Assembly (NCBI GenBank): GCA_910586545.1 | Contig: CAJUIQ010000003.1 | Coordinates: 16,599-80,598, forward strand | Length of the DNA: 64,000 nt | From: an uncultured Eubacteriales bacterium | GTDB taxonomy: Bacteria; Bacillota; Clostridia; Oscillospirales; CAG-272 | Reading direction: 5' to 3' | Part shown: in pieces, positions 36,174 through 44,890 of the stretch | How positions within the stretch are numbered: position 1 is the first letter of the stretch | Layout of the letters: each line of letters begins with the position of its first letter | Translations under genes and position numbers: made by a program | Notes under the pieces: generated by a model | Database searches by the model: none | Told to the model about the DNA's origin: nothing | What the model saw: the letters and a program-made list of their open reading frames with translations, nothing else

Positions 36174-37361
36174 ATGACCTACAACAAAAAATCTGTCGAA
36201 GACATTGACGTATCCGGCAAGCGAGTGCTTGTTAGATGCGACTTCAACGTACCTATGAAAGACGGCGCAATCACCGATGACAAGCGTATTGTCGGCGCAC
36301 TGCCTACTATTCAGTATCTGATGGAACACGGTGCAAAAACCGTTCTCTGCTCTCACATGGGCAGACCTAAGGGAGAAGTAAATCCCAAATACTCCCTGGC
36401 TCCTGTTGCGAAGCGTCTTTCTGAGCTTCTGGGCAAGGAAGTGGTGTTGGCCAACGATGTAATCGGTCCAGACGCCAAAGCAAAGGCTGCCGCTCTGAAC
36501 GACGGCGAGGTTCTCCTGATTGAAAATGTACGTTTCCATAAGGAAGAAGAAAAGAATGATCCCGCCTTTGCAAAAGAGCTGGCTTCTATGGCAGATATTT
36601 TTGTAAACGACGCCTTTGGTACTGCACACCGTGCCCACGCTTCTACAGCAGGCGTTGCAGACTATCTGCCTGCTGTCTGCGGTTATCTGATTCAAAAAGA
36701 AGTGGATATCATGGGTAAAGCTCTGGCTGATCCTGCTCGTCCCTTCGTTGCGATTCTTGGCGGTGCAAAGGTTTCTGATAAAATCGGTGTTATCAACAAT
36801 CTGATTGAAAAATGTGATACACTGATTATCGGCGGCGGTATGGCTTACACCTTCTTTAAGGCACAGGGCTACAATATTGGCACCTCCATCTGCGAGGATG
36901 ACAAAATTGAGCTTGCTACCAGCTTGATGCAGAAAGCTAAAGAAAAAGGCGTTAGCTTCCTGCTTCCTGTGGACAACGTGATTGGTCGGGAATATAAAGA
37001 AGACACCATTTATATGACAATTACCTCCGACTGCATCCCCGACGGTTGGATGGGTCTGGATATCGGCCCTGTTACCCGGGAACTGTTTGCCAAAACCATT
37101 GCCGGCGCCGGCACTGTAATTTGGAATGGACCTATGGGCGTTTCCGAATGGGAACACTTTGCTGCTGGTACAATGGACGTGGCAAAAGCTGTTGCTGATT
37201 CCGGTGCAATTTCTATTATTGGCGGCGGCGATTCTGCAGCGGCGGTAGAGAATCTGGGATTTGCTGAAAAAATGACACACATTTCTACAGGTGGCGGCGC
37301 TTCCCTGGAATTCTTGGAAGGCCTGGATCTCCCCGGTATTTCCTGTCTCCAGGACAAATAA
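36174..37361 (+). CDS. pgk: Phosphoglycerate kinase
   Basis: A glycolytic enzyme of 395 residues that transfers phosphate from 1,3-bisphosphoglycerate to ADP. The N-terminal substrate motif [15 protein letters not shown], the HMGRPKG basic site, [21 protein letters not shown] and the C-terminal nucleotide site [13 protein letters not shown] ... [13 protein letters not shown] are all present. The ATG at 36174 has AAAGGA 8 nt upstream; an in-frame TTG two codons earlier is less likely. It is followed by tpiA as in many Firmicutes glycolytic operons, but gap is not next to it in this window. Confidence 0.98.
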   Translation: MTYNKKSVEDIDVSGKRVLVRCDFNVPMKDGAITDDKRIVGALPTIQYLMEHGAKTVLCSHMGRPKGEVNPKYSLAPVAKRLSELLGKEVVLANDVIGPDAKAKAAALNDGEVLLIENVRFHKEEEKNDPAFAKELASMADIFVNDAFGTAHRAHASTAGVADYLPAVCGYLIQKEVDIMGKALADPARPFVAILGGAKVSDKIGVINNLIEKCDTLIIGGGMAYTFFKAQGYNIGTSICEDDKIELATSLMQKAKEKGVSFLLPVDNVIGREYKEDTIYMTITSDCIPDGWMGLDIGPVTRELFAKTIAGAGTVIWNGPMGVSEWEHFAAGTMDVAKAVADSGAISIIGGGDSAAAVENLGFAEKMTHISTGGGASLEFLEGLDLPGISCLQDK

Positions 37362-37452
37362 TCGATTTCAACTTGCGCGCAGCTTGTAGCTGCGCGCACA
37401 TAAATATCTCCGTATGACGCGGAAAGCCGGATATAAGAAAGGAATTATCATT

Positions 37453-38220
37453 ATGAATAAAGCAACACGCAAGGCAGTAATTGCTGGCAACTGGAAAATG
37501 AACATGACTCCCTCCCAGGCAAAAGAGACAGTTAAAAAAACTGCCGCATTGGTCAAGGGAAAAGATGGCTGTGACATTGTTCTGTGTGTACCTTTTGTTG
37601 ACATCGCCGCTGCGGTAGAAGCTGCAAAAGGCACTAACATAAAGATTGGCGCACAAAATGTACATTTTGCAGAAAGTGGCGCCTATACCGGTGAAATTTC
37701 GGCGGCTATGCTTCTGGAAACCGGTGTAGAATATGTAATTATCGGTCACAGTGAGCGCAGACAGTATTTTGGCGAAACAGATGAGACTGTAAATCAGCGG
37801 ACTAAAGCGGCACTGGCAGCAGGATTGACTGTTATCCTCTGTGTTGGTGAAGTTTTGGAAGAACGTCAGAGCAACATCACAAACGAAATTCTTTCCATGC
37901 AGACGAAGCTAGCGCTGGCCGGTATTAGCGCAGAAGATATGAAAAAAGTGATTATTGCGTATGAACCTGTATGGGCAATTGGTACTGGTCTTACGGCAAC
38001 GCCTCAGCAGGCGGATGAAGCTTGCGGATTGATTCGCAGTGTATTGGCAGATTTGTACGACGAAAATGCTGCAGAAGCCACAACCATTCAGTATGGTGGA
38101 AGCATGAACGATGGCAATGCAGCGGAATTGTTAGCCAAAGTGCATGTGGACGGCGGCCTGATTGGCGGTGCTTCTCTGGTTCCAGAAAAGTTTGACGCAA
38201 TCGTAACCGCTGCACAGTAA
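37453..38220 (+). CDS. tpiA: Triosephosphate isomerase
   Basis: A TIM-barrel enzyme of 255 residues that interconverts dihydroxyacetone phosphate and glyceraldehyde 3-phosphate. Conserved Asn/Lys are in AGNWKMNMT, the catalytic His in IGHSERRQYF, the catalytic Glu in AYEPVWAIGTG, and the phosphate loop in YGGSMNDGNA and GGLIGGASL. The ATG at 37453 has AGAAAGGA upstream; the upstream open frame to 37414 is not needed. It is co-transcribed with pgk (91-nt gap) and ends at a strong terminator. Confidence 0.98.
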   Translation: MNKATRKAVIAGNWKMNMTPSQAKETVKKTAALVKGKDGCDIVLCVPFVDIAAAVEAAKGTNIKIGAQNVHFAESGAYTGEISAAMLLETGVEYVIIGHSERRQYFGETDETVNQRTKAALAAGLTVILCVGEVLEERQSNITNEILSMQTKLALAGISAEDMKKVIIAYEPVWAIGTGLTATPQQADEACGLIRSVLADLYDENAAEATTIQYGGSMNDGNAAELLAKVHVDGGLIGGASLVPEKFDAIVTAAQ

Positions 38221-38235
38221 ATAGGATTATATGAA

Positions 38236-38276
38236 AAAATACCTACTGAAAATGCTTCAGTAGGTATTTTATTTTT
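38236..38276 (+). terminator. Terminator after tpiA
   Basis: AAATACCTACTGAA and TTCAGTAGGTATTT pair around AATGC, followed by TATTTTTATC. A strong intrinsic terminator. Confidence 0.9.
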
Positions 38277-38351
38277 ATCAGTTATTTTTTTACTTATTCA
38301 AAAAGCCAGCCTGGCATTTTGCAATTCAATTCCATATTTGTACAACATAAA

Positions 38352-38384
38352 GAAAGCCTCACAAGATTGTGTGGCTTTCTTTTT
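38352..38384. terminator. Second terminator, at the end of the LRR-dockerin gene
   Basis: GAAAGCC-T-CACA pairs with TGTG-T-GGCTTTC and has TTTTT on the plus side and a T-rich tail on the minus side. It probably serves the minus-strand gene ending at 38406. Confidence 0.75.
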
Positions 38385-38405
38385 CATCTTAACTTTAAGT
38401 CTGTA

Positions 38406-40286
38406 TTAAGCTGCGATCATTGCCTGTAATGCCAGAGCATCTGCGGCATCAATCACACCATCACCGTTGATATCAGAAATCTCGTCTGCAACAGCAAAGT
38501 CACTGTTTGACAAAGCATGCCGCATCTGCTGCACATCCGCATTGTCAACACTCTGGTCGTTATTGATATCACCAAAATAGTAGCCATTGCTTGCAGCATA
38601 CGCAGTAGACACCATTGTGGAAGCATCTACAAATTTAAGACCCATGTCCGCTGCATACTTCTGTGCAGCAGAATCTCTGGACGCACAGATAGTAGCATTA
38701 CTCAAGATTACATCTCCTTCTGCCAGAGAAGCCTGGTATCCATAAGCACCTGTACCAATCTTCTTCACAGAATCAGGAATCTGCAGCATATCTAACGCCC
38801 CACAGCGTGCAAATGCATAGTTTCCAATAGTCACAACTGTATTCGGAATCGTTACCTTAGCAAGATCCTCACAAGCATAGAATGCACCGTAGCCAATTGC
38901 TCTTGTTGCAGCAGGTACTGTAAAATCTGTGAGAGCTGTGCCTGCAAATACTTTTCTGCCGATATCTGTCACATTATCAGAAGCGGTAACAGATGCCAAC
39001 GCATCGCAATCCATAAATGTATAATCTTCCAAAACAGTTACACCATCGGGAATGGCAATAGCGGCAAGAGAGGTACACTCTCTGAATGCCGACTTATCCA
39101 GTTTCGTAAGCCCCTGCGGCAACGTCACACTGCCCAGAGAAGCACATCCACGGAAAGCAGCATTGCCGATAGCAGTTACATCAGAAGGAATTGTGATAGA
39201 AGAAAGCGCAGCACAACCATAGAACGCCATGTCGCCGATTTCACCTACGCCTGCAGGATAGTTCATAGTCGTAAGAGATTTACAACCATAGAACGCATTA
39301 TCACCCAAAACCTCCAACGTAGCAGGCAGGCGAATACTTGTAAGAGACTCGCAGCTACCAAAAGCGGATCTGCCGATTTTGGTTACAGAATCGGGAACAT
39401 TCATGGTCTTCAATCCTGTACACATAAAGAACGCTGTATCTTTAATTTCTGTGATACCATCATGCAGCGTAATGGATTCCACGCTGCGGATGCCTCTGAA
39501 AGTGTTTTCCGGCACAACAGTCATACCCGCAGGAACATTCAAAGACTTTACACCAGAAGCGAGAAATACATAATCGCCCATTTCCGTTATAGAATCGGGA
39601 AGATTCATTGCTTCCAGAGCAGGCAAATACGCAAATGCTCTTGTACCAATGCTTTGCAGTTTGGTATTGGTTTCTACCTTGCTGAGAACCGGGCAGCGAT
39701 AAAATGCGTAATCGCCAACAGTAAGCAGATTGGCAGAAAGCTTCACGTTTTTAAGCTGTTTGGAATATGCAAATGCATAGTCGCCCACAGATTGAACGCT
39801 ATCAGGCAATGTAATCGAAGTTATTTTGGTATTATAAAGAGCATATTCACCTACAGAAGTCAGTGTGCTCGGCAAGGATATGTACTCCAATCCTTCTGCA
39901 TCTGTTGCCATGCGATTTCCAAGAGAAGTAACACCCTCTTCTACAAAAACTCTGGTAATTTGTTTGTAGTTGGTACCAAAGATGGACTGCTGTCCCTTCA
40001 CCAAATCATACATATCACCGGTGCCGGAAATAACAGCCTCACGATATAAGGTTCCACCCTTCACCATTCTGTAGGTATAAAGGGTACATTTTACATTATC
40101 TCCTACATTTTTCGTACTCGTTTTTCTGTACTCGCTGACAATGCCCTTATTCACATCTTCCTCAGTTACCGGACCATGCTCCGGAGGAACGCGTGCAGGC
40201 TCGTTTTCAGCAGCTACGCCGATTGCCAGCACCATACTGCCCAAAAGCATAGCTGCCGTCAATAAGCATGCAATCAGTTTTTTCAT
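38406..40286 (-). CDS. Secreted BspA-type leucine-rich repeat protein with C-terminal dockerin
   Basis: A 626-residue exported protein. Signal peptide: residues 1-26 (Lys-Lys, a hydrophobic run, then VAAEN). Residues about 85-545 are tandem LRR_5/BspA repeats of about 23 residues (for example SITLPDSVQSVGDYAFAYSKQ and MNVPDSVTKIGRSAFGSCES). The C-terminal about 60 residues form a type I dockerin: GDINNDQSVDNADVQQMRHAL and SDINGDGVIDAADALALQAM, two calcium-binding F-hand repeats. It would dock on a cohesin protein at the surface, but none is seen here. AGAAAGGA precedes the ATG, and a promoter lies at 40429-40457. Confidence 0.9.
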   Translation of the reverse strand: MKKLIACLLTAAMLLGSMVLAIGVAAENEPARVPPEHGPVTEEDVNKGIVSEYRKTSTKNVGDNVKCTLYTYRMVKGGTLYREAVISGTGDMYDLVKGQQSIFGTNYKQITRVFVEEGVTSLGNRMATDAEGLEYISLPSTLTSVGEYALYNTKITSITLPDSVQSVGDYAFAYSKQLKNVKLSANLLTVGDYAFYRCPVLSKVETNTKLQSIGTRAFAYLPALEAMNLPDSITEMGDYVFLASGVKSLNVPAGMTVVPENTFRGIRSVESITLHDGITEIKDTAFFMCTGLKTMNVPDSVTKIGRSAFGSCESLTSIRLPATLEVLGDNAFYGCKSLTTMNYPAGVGEIGDMAFYGCAALSSITIPSDVTAIGNAAFRGCASLGSVTLPQGLTKLDKSAFRECTSLAAIAIPDGVTVLEDYTFMDCDALASVTASDNVTDIGRKVFAGTALTDFTVPAATRAIGYGAFYACEDLAKVTIPNTVVTIGNYAFARCGALDMLQIPDSVKKIGTGAYGYQASLAEGDVILSNATICASRDSAAQKYAADMGLKFVDASTMVSTAYAASNGYYFGDINNDQSVDNADVQQMRHALSNSDFAVADEISDINGDGVIDAADALALQAMIAA

Positions 40287-40428
40287 CTTTTTGAATCCTT
40301 TCTGACTGTAAAAGTATCACAAATTATGGCAGATATCCACCACGGGCAGCACAGTGTAAATAAGCCAATAAGCGGGGAGCGGCAAATACTATAGGATACC
40401 ACTCCACTATCTACCTTTTTTCATATTT

Positions 40429-40457
40429 AGCATATCACAACCCCATCTTTTTGTCAA
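40429..40457 (-). promoter_or_regulatory. Sigma-A promoter for the LRR-dockerin gene
   Basis: On the minus strand TTGACA (40452-40457), 17 nt, TATGCT (40429-40434). The leader to the ATG at 40286 is about 135 nt and holds no recognised riboswitch. Confidence 0.65.
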
Positions 40458-40543
40458 GGTTTTTATGTAAAATTGCTAGGTTTAATTCAATACAAACCTC
40501 AAATTTTACATAAATTGTTGAGATTGGAAAGGAACGCCGCTCA

Positions 40544-41050
40544 TTACCGCCATTTAGCAGTGAGCGAGGCAGGCAGGCGGGATATTAGCATTCCCCCTGC
40601 AAGCCCGATCACAATTCCGGCAAGCGTACCGCCAATTATCAGGATGGGAAGATAATAGACGATCTGCGTCGTTCGCATCACCGTAGCCGCCACTGCAATC
40701 TGTGCGGCGTTGTGGGATACGCCTCCGGCGACGCTTACACCTACCACCGAAAAGAAATGGGCCTTGCACAGCAACGTCATAACCAGAAGACTGAGCGCCG
40801 CTCCTGCAAGGCCGTAAGCCAAGCTCATCACATTGCCAAACAAAATGGAGACCAGGCCCACACGTACAAGAGACACTGCAGCAGCGGCCGGCCACCCAAA
40901 GCGGTACAGTACGAAAACAATTACCACGTTGGGCAGCCCAATCTTGAGTCCCGGCGTAATGGAGGGGATAAAGCTTTCAACATAGGACAGAATCATAGCC
41001 GCCGCTGTACATAAACCGAGCAAAGCTGTAGTTTGGGTTTTCTGTTTCAT
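40544..41050 (-). CDS. Gx transporter family protein (HepSI-like)
   Basis: A 168-residue membrane protein with five or so hydrophobic segments, of the Gx transporter family (once annotated as heptaprenyl diphosphate synthase component I). Diagnostic stretches are ESFIPSITPGLKIGLPNVVIVFVLY and GLAGAALSLLVMTLL. It resembles substrate-capture subunits of ECF-type transporters; substrate unknown. It is the last gene of the rnf transcription unit after the NusG-domain-II protein, an order common in clostridia, where the two are thought to accompany RNF assembly or flavin supply (inference). Confidence 0.85.
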   Translation of the reverse strand: MKQKTQTTALLGLCTAAAMILSYVESFIPSITPGLKIGLPNVVIVFVLYRFGWPAAAAVSLVRVGLVSILFGNVMSLAYGLAGAALSLLVMTLLCKAHFFSVVGVSVAGGVSHNAAQIAVAATVMRTTQIVYYLPILIIGGTLAGIVIGLAGGMLISRLPASLTAKWR

Positions 41051-41074
41051 AGAAATGTTGTGCCTTTCTTAGCG

Positions 41075-41434
41075 TTATTCCCCACCGGATACAACAGACA
41101 CCACTACTCTATTAGGCAAGCAGACGATGGTCTCATCGCTGCGGCTGATCCTATGCTGATGCACACACAGATTGTCCGGACAGCTTGCCTCTGTGACTGA
41201 GGCGCATCCGTCTGCAATTTCCAGTACATTATAGCCGCCTGTCTCCGTTTCAATACGGATAACTGCGCCTTTGTCCAAGGCATACCGACCCCATTCCTCA
41301 CCGTCTACTTCTACCACTACCCAGTCTCCCGGAGAGCGAAAAAGCAGGGTCAGGCAAAGAGCGATGCCGGCAGCCAGCAACAGACTCAAAATAAGCAGTA
41401 AGTCTCGGTGAGCTTTAGATTTCGCAGGCATCAT
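41075..41434 (-). CDS. NusG domain II-containing protein
   Basis: A 119-residue protein with one N-terminal membrane segment (LLLILSLLLAAGIALCLTLLF) and an extracytoplasmic NusG domain II (VVVEVDGEEWGRYALDKGAVIRIETETGGYNVLEIADGCASVTEASCPDNLCVHQHRIS). The CPDNLCVHQ motif is characteristic of this RNF-associated family. It starts directly at the rnfB stop. It is thought to assist the RNF complex, perhaps in flavin or metal handling, but the role is not established. Confidence 0.88.
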   Translation of the reverse strand: MMPAKSKAHRDLLLILSLLLAAGIALCLTLLFRSPGDWVVVEVDGEEWGRYALDKGAVIRIETETGGYNVLEIADGCASVTEASCPDNLCVHQHRISRSDETIVCLPNRVVVSVVSGGE

Positions 41435-42262
41435 TTATGCCTCTGAAAATCGATGGCTGCCAGAACGGTCTGCGCTGAGAATACAGCCTACCGGGCAAAC
41501 AGCCGCGCACTTGCCGCAGGCGATACACTTATCATAATCGATCCGGGCCAGATTTTCTTCTACCGTAATGGCGTCTGTGGGACATTCTTTTTCACATTTT
41601 CTGCAGGCGATACAACCATTGGTGCATTTCCCTCGCACCACCACGCCTGGTTCCTTGTTGCTGCAGGCAATCACCTCTCGTTTGACATCCGGAATCAGGG
41701 TAATAATCTGATTGGGGCACGTCTTTACACATAAGCCGCAGCCCACACATTTGGGTGTATGCACATGGGCGATTCCCTTTTCCAAATAAATCGCGTCATA
41801 GGGACAAATGGCAGCGCAATCGCCCTTTCCAAGACATCCGTACGTACACGCCTGCTGTCCGCCGTAGAGCATTTTAGCCCCGCTGCAGGTCTGCACGCCG
41901 CTGTAGCTTGCTTTCTGCATGGCGTGTTCGCAGTCGCCGCAGCAGTGTACAGCCGCCACCTGTTCCACAGTATTTTGAAAAGCTACCCCTAAAGCTTCAG
42001 ATATTTGCTTCGATACCGCATCCGCTCCGGGGATACATAAATTGGTTTGTTTTTCCGTTCCATCCGACAACGCTCTAGCGTAGCCGTCACAGCCGGTATA
42101 CCCGCAGGCGCCGCAGTTTACACCGGGAAGACAGGCCCGCAGTTCTTTTTCCAGTTTATTCTCCCGCACAGCCATAAATTTGGCCGCAGCAACAAGAATT
42201 ACGGCGCAAAGCAGGCCAAGCCCGGCCACACAAGCTACAGCAGGCAAAATTGCTTCCAGCAT
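41435..42262 (-). CDS. rnfB: RNF complex subunit RnfB (electron entry, Fe-S)
   Basis: A 275-residue subunit that takes electrons from reduced ferredoxin. The N-terminal membrane anchor (ILPAVACVAGLGLLCAVILVAA) is followed by the 4Fe-4S domain LRACLPGVNCGACGYTGCDGYA. Ferredoxin-type clusters then appear: GKGDCAAICPYDAI, KCVGCGLCVKTCP, CIACRKCEKECP and KCIACGKCAAVCP. These are more clusters than the short proteobacterial form has, as is typical for clostridial RnfB. It is last of the core rnfCDGEAB set, followed by the NusG-II and Gx genes. Confidence 0.95.
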   Translation of the reverse strand: MLEAILPAVACVAGLGLLCAVILVAAAKFMAVRENKLEKELRACLPGVNCGACGYTGCDGYARALSDGTEKQTNLCIPGADAVSKQISEALGVAFQNTVEQVAAVHCCGDCEHAMQKASYSGVQTCSGAKMLYGGQQACTYGCLGKGDCAAICPYDAIYLEKGIAHVHTPKCVGCGLCVKTCPNQIITLIPDVKREVIACSNKEPGVVVRGKCTNGCIACRKCEKECPTDAITVEENLARIDYDKCIACGKCAAVCPVGCILSADRSGSHRFSEA

Positions 42263-42274
42263 TTTGTCTCCCCC

Positions 42275-42871
42275 TCACATAAACATGTTGTCGATCACAC
42301 CGGCAAAACCATAAAATGCCAGCGCCACAATGGAAGCCGATATCAGCGTAATCGGCATACCTTCAAAGCATTTTGGCGGCTTCGCCGTTTCGATGCGCAT
42401 CCGAACTCCCGCAAATAGCACCATTGCCAGCAGGAAGCCCAGACCACAGCCCAGCGCATTGGCCATCGCCTCTATAAACAGTTCATATCCTTCAGTAATA
42501 TTGTTTTTCGCCACTCCCAGCACAGCGCAGTTTGTGGTAATCAGAGGCAAATAAATACCAAGGGAACGATGCAAAGCGGGCAAATACCGCTTCAGTATGA
42601 TCTCCGCCAGCTGCACCAGCGCGGCGATGATCAGAATAAATACGATTGTCTGGAGATATTCCAGATGGAATGCTGTGAGCAAATAGGTATGGAGCGGCCA
42701 TGTAGCCGCTGTGGCCAGCAGCATTACAAAGGTAACCGCAAGCCCCATGCCCACCGCAGAGTGCAGCTTTTTGGATACGCCCAGAAATGGACATATTCCT
42801 AAAAATTTCACCAGCACATAGTTGTTTACCAGCATAGCGGTGAAAATAATTACAACCAAATCCCGTATCAT
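42275..42871 (-). CDS. rnfA: RNF complex subunit RnfA (membrane)
   Basis: A 198-residue polytopic subunit homologous to NqrE. MLVNNYVLVKFLGICPFLGVSKKL with its Cys, and TTNCAVLGVAKNN with the second Cys, mark the half-sites for the membrane-embedded 2Fe-2S cluster shared with RnfE. Its start overlaps the rnfE stop (ATGA), so the two are translationally coupled. Confidence 0.95.
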   Translation of the reverse strand: MIRDLVVIIFTAMLVNNYVLVKFLGICPFLGVSKKLHSAVGMGLAVTFVMLLATAATWPLHTYLLTAFHLEYLQTIVFILIIAALVQLAEIILKRYLPALHRSLGIYLPLITTNCAVLGVAKNNITEGYELFIEAMANALGCGLGFLLAMVLFAGVRMRIETAKPPKCFEGMPITLISASIVALAFYGFAGVIDNMFM

Positions 42872-43596
42872 TTTCCACCCTCCTCTGCCGTATCGTCAGG
42901 GCCTTTTCCAGCCCCCGCACAATTATCTTTTTCAGCAGCGTTTTGCAGACTGCCGTCATTTGCGCCGCAAACTGCCGCGCCAGGACAGCCTGTACATCCA
43001 AAATCTCTGCCGGTTTTACGCTTTGTGACGGCGTTTACAATGGCAATCAATATACCAAACACAAAGAAGCCGCCGGGAGAATTGACAAAAATCGGAATGG
43101 TAAAGTCAGACAGAACGGGAATTTCAAAGCCCATCCAAGACCCGGATCCAAAAATTTCACGGATAGAAGCCATGGCAAACAAAGCCAGTGTAAAACCTAC
43201 GCCCATTCCCAAGGCATCCACCGCCGAATCCAGAACCCTGTTTTTGCTGGCGTACACCTCTGCGCGGCCTAAAATGATACAGTTGACTACGATCAGGGAC
43301 AAAAACACGCCAAGAGCTTCATATAAATCCGGCACAAATGCATGCATTACCATTTCCACAGCTGTCACAAAGCCGGCAATAATTACAATATAGCTGGGAA
43401 TACGCACCTTATCCGGGATCATCCCGCGCAGAGCCGAAATAACAATATTTGACCCTAGCAGAACCGCAGTGGCGGCAGCGCCCATGCCGAAAGCATTGGC
43501 CACCGAGGTAGTGACAGCCAGCGTGGGACAGGTGCCCAGCAGCAAAATCAGCACCGGGTTTTCCCGAATGATCCCTTTCAGAAAATTATTCCACAT
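42868..43596 (-). CDS. rnfE: RNF complex subunit RnfE (membrane), Cys-rich C-tail
   Basis: A 242-residue polytopic subunit homologous to NqrD. The cluster half-sites are in NPVLILLLGTCPTLAVTTSV and IVVNCIILGRAEVY. After the last membrane segment there is a tail of about 50 residues containing CTGCPGAAVCGA and one further Cys, rich in Gly, Asp and Glu. A Cys-containing tail is not needed for the core fold and could bind iron or another cluster (inference). It is 22 nt after rnfG. Confidence 0.95.
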   Translation of the reverse strand: MWNNFLKGIIRENPVLILLLGTCPTLAVTTSVANAFGMGAAATAVLLGSNIVISALRGMIPDKVRIPSYIVIIAGFVTAVEMVMHAFVPDLYEALGVFLSLIVVNCIILGRAEVYASKNRVLDSAVDALGMGVGFTLALFAMASIREIFGSGSWMGFEIPVLSDFTIPIFVNSPGGFFVFGILIAIVNAVTKRKTGRDFGCTGCPGAAVCGANDGSLQNAAEKDNCAGAGKGPDDTAEEGGK

Positions 43597-43618
43597 AGAT
43601 TTATTCTCCGTTCTCTGC

Positions 43619-44863
43619 TTATTCTGCCGTCAGGTTGTCAAATGCGGCAAACACATCCTGTATCGCCGTCCATACCCCGCCCGCAGTCATCGTAGCTCCT
43701 GAAATAAGGGTAACATCCTGATCCGCGGTCTCTCTGGTAAGCCCAATGATACCCGCAATATAGGCGGACTCATCCAGTGTATAATTGGAATAATAGTCGC
43801 TGTCCTGGATCAGTTCTCCGGACACACGCAGGCCGCTAATGGCGCCTGTGCTGTCCAGTACAAATATCAGCTTCATAGGTGTGCGGTATCCATAGGGACT
43901 GCACACCATGACATATGCGGCATTTTCTCCGCCGGACACAGCAAAAATGCTGGACACGGCGCCAAACTGACCGGACGCCGATACCGGTGTGAGCTGCGCT
44001 CCCTCCGGAAGCGCTCTGGCCGCCGTCGTCTTGTTTTTCTCATGCACGGCGTCGGTATTGCTCCATTCCATCGCACGCTGCACCAATGCTGCATGCTGCT
44101 CCGTTACATCTATTTTCTCCAGATCCACGCAAACCGCGCCGCCAGTAGTGCTGACCACAACGATGAGGGTCTCGCCGTTCTCTTCTATTACATAAAAATA
44201 GCCTACATCATTTTCCGCCTGCAGCGCCTGCTGTACAGATGGGTCAGGCAGAGTCATTTCTTTCAGTTTAGGCGCACCTGCCTGATTGAGCGCACCAGGA
44301 AGCAGTTCTCCCTTTAGCTCTTCAATAATCTGTTCATCCGTTTTATTGCCCTGGGCCACACCACCCAGCTCCACCAACACGGCAAAGGCGTCCTCTACCG
44401 CACCTCGAAAAGCCTTGGAAGAATATGTGACGCCGGCATGTACATCCACACCGCCAAGGGCGGAATCCTGCCCGATATAGGTATCAGGGTAATCTCCAAA
44501 ATCCTTTGATTCTGCGTAGTTGGTCATTTCCACTCCGGTAATTTTTCCATCTGTACCCACACCCAGCGTAAAAGTCATAGGCGTGGCGGAATAAGAGGAT
44601 ACAGCAGACAGAGTCACAGCATAGCCGCTCCCGCCTGTATCTCGAAATACTCCGGTAACTGTTCCGGGAACTTCCCCCTCCAGCGTCTCTTCCTCAAAAC
44701 CCGCCGCATTGGGAAGCACCGCATACAGAGACGCCTGGGCGCCGCTGACTGCAGATTTCTCTATAATCGGGGCAGTAATATGGTTCACCCCCGCCAGGAG
44801 AGCCGCCACAACAAGGCATATAACCGTTAAAACCACAATGCATTTTGGTGCTTCGTGTTTCAT
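43619..44863 (-). CDS. rnfG: RNF complex subunit RnfG with two FMN-binding domains
   Basis: A 414-residue subunit, about twice the usual length of 180-220. It has one N-terminal membrane segment and two FMN_bind-type domains. The first (about residues 55-165) has MTFTLGVGTDGKITGVEM and the degenerate attachment motif HAGVTYSSKAF. The second (about 290-410) has the strong motif LISGATMTAGGVW, where the Thr would bind FMN covalently. Between them is about 120 residues of linker and partial repeat. The order with rnfD and rnfE is canonical. A second extracytoplasmic flavin could add an electron-carrier step. Confidence 0.9.
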   Translation of the reverse strand: MKHEAPKCIVVLTVICLVVAALLAGVNHITAPIIEKSAVSGAQASLYAVLPNAAGFEEETLEGEVPGTVTGVFRDTGGSGYAVTLSAVSSYSATPMTFTLGVGTDGKITGVEMTNYAESKDFGDYPDTYIGQDSALGGVDVHAGVTYSSKAFRGAVEDAFAVLVELGGVAQGNKTDEQIIEELKGELLPGALNQAGAPKLKEMTLPDPSVQQALQAENDVGYFYVIEENGETLIVVVSTTGGAVCVDLEKIDVTEQHAALVQRAMEWSNTDAVHEKNKTTAARALPEGAQLTPVSASGQFGAVSSIFAVSGGENAAYVMVCSPYGYRTPMKLIFVLDSTGAISGLRVSGELIQDSDYYSNYTLDESAYIAGIIGLTRETADQDVTLISGATMTAGGVWTAIQDVFAAFDNLTAE

Positions 44864-44890
44864 ATGGACTACCGTTTCCTTTCCCGTATA

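Noticed and set aside
36138..37280. A 380-codon open frame antisense to pgk
   Set aside because: It is a reverse-frame shadow. The plus strand encodes intact phosphoglycerate kinase, and the antisense protein has no recognisable domain and no ribosome site.
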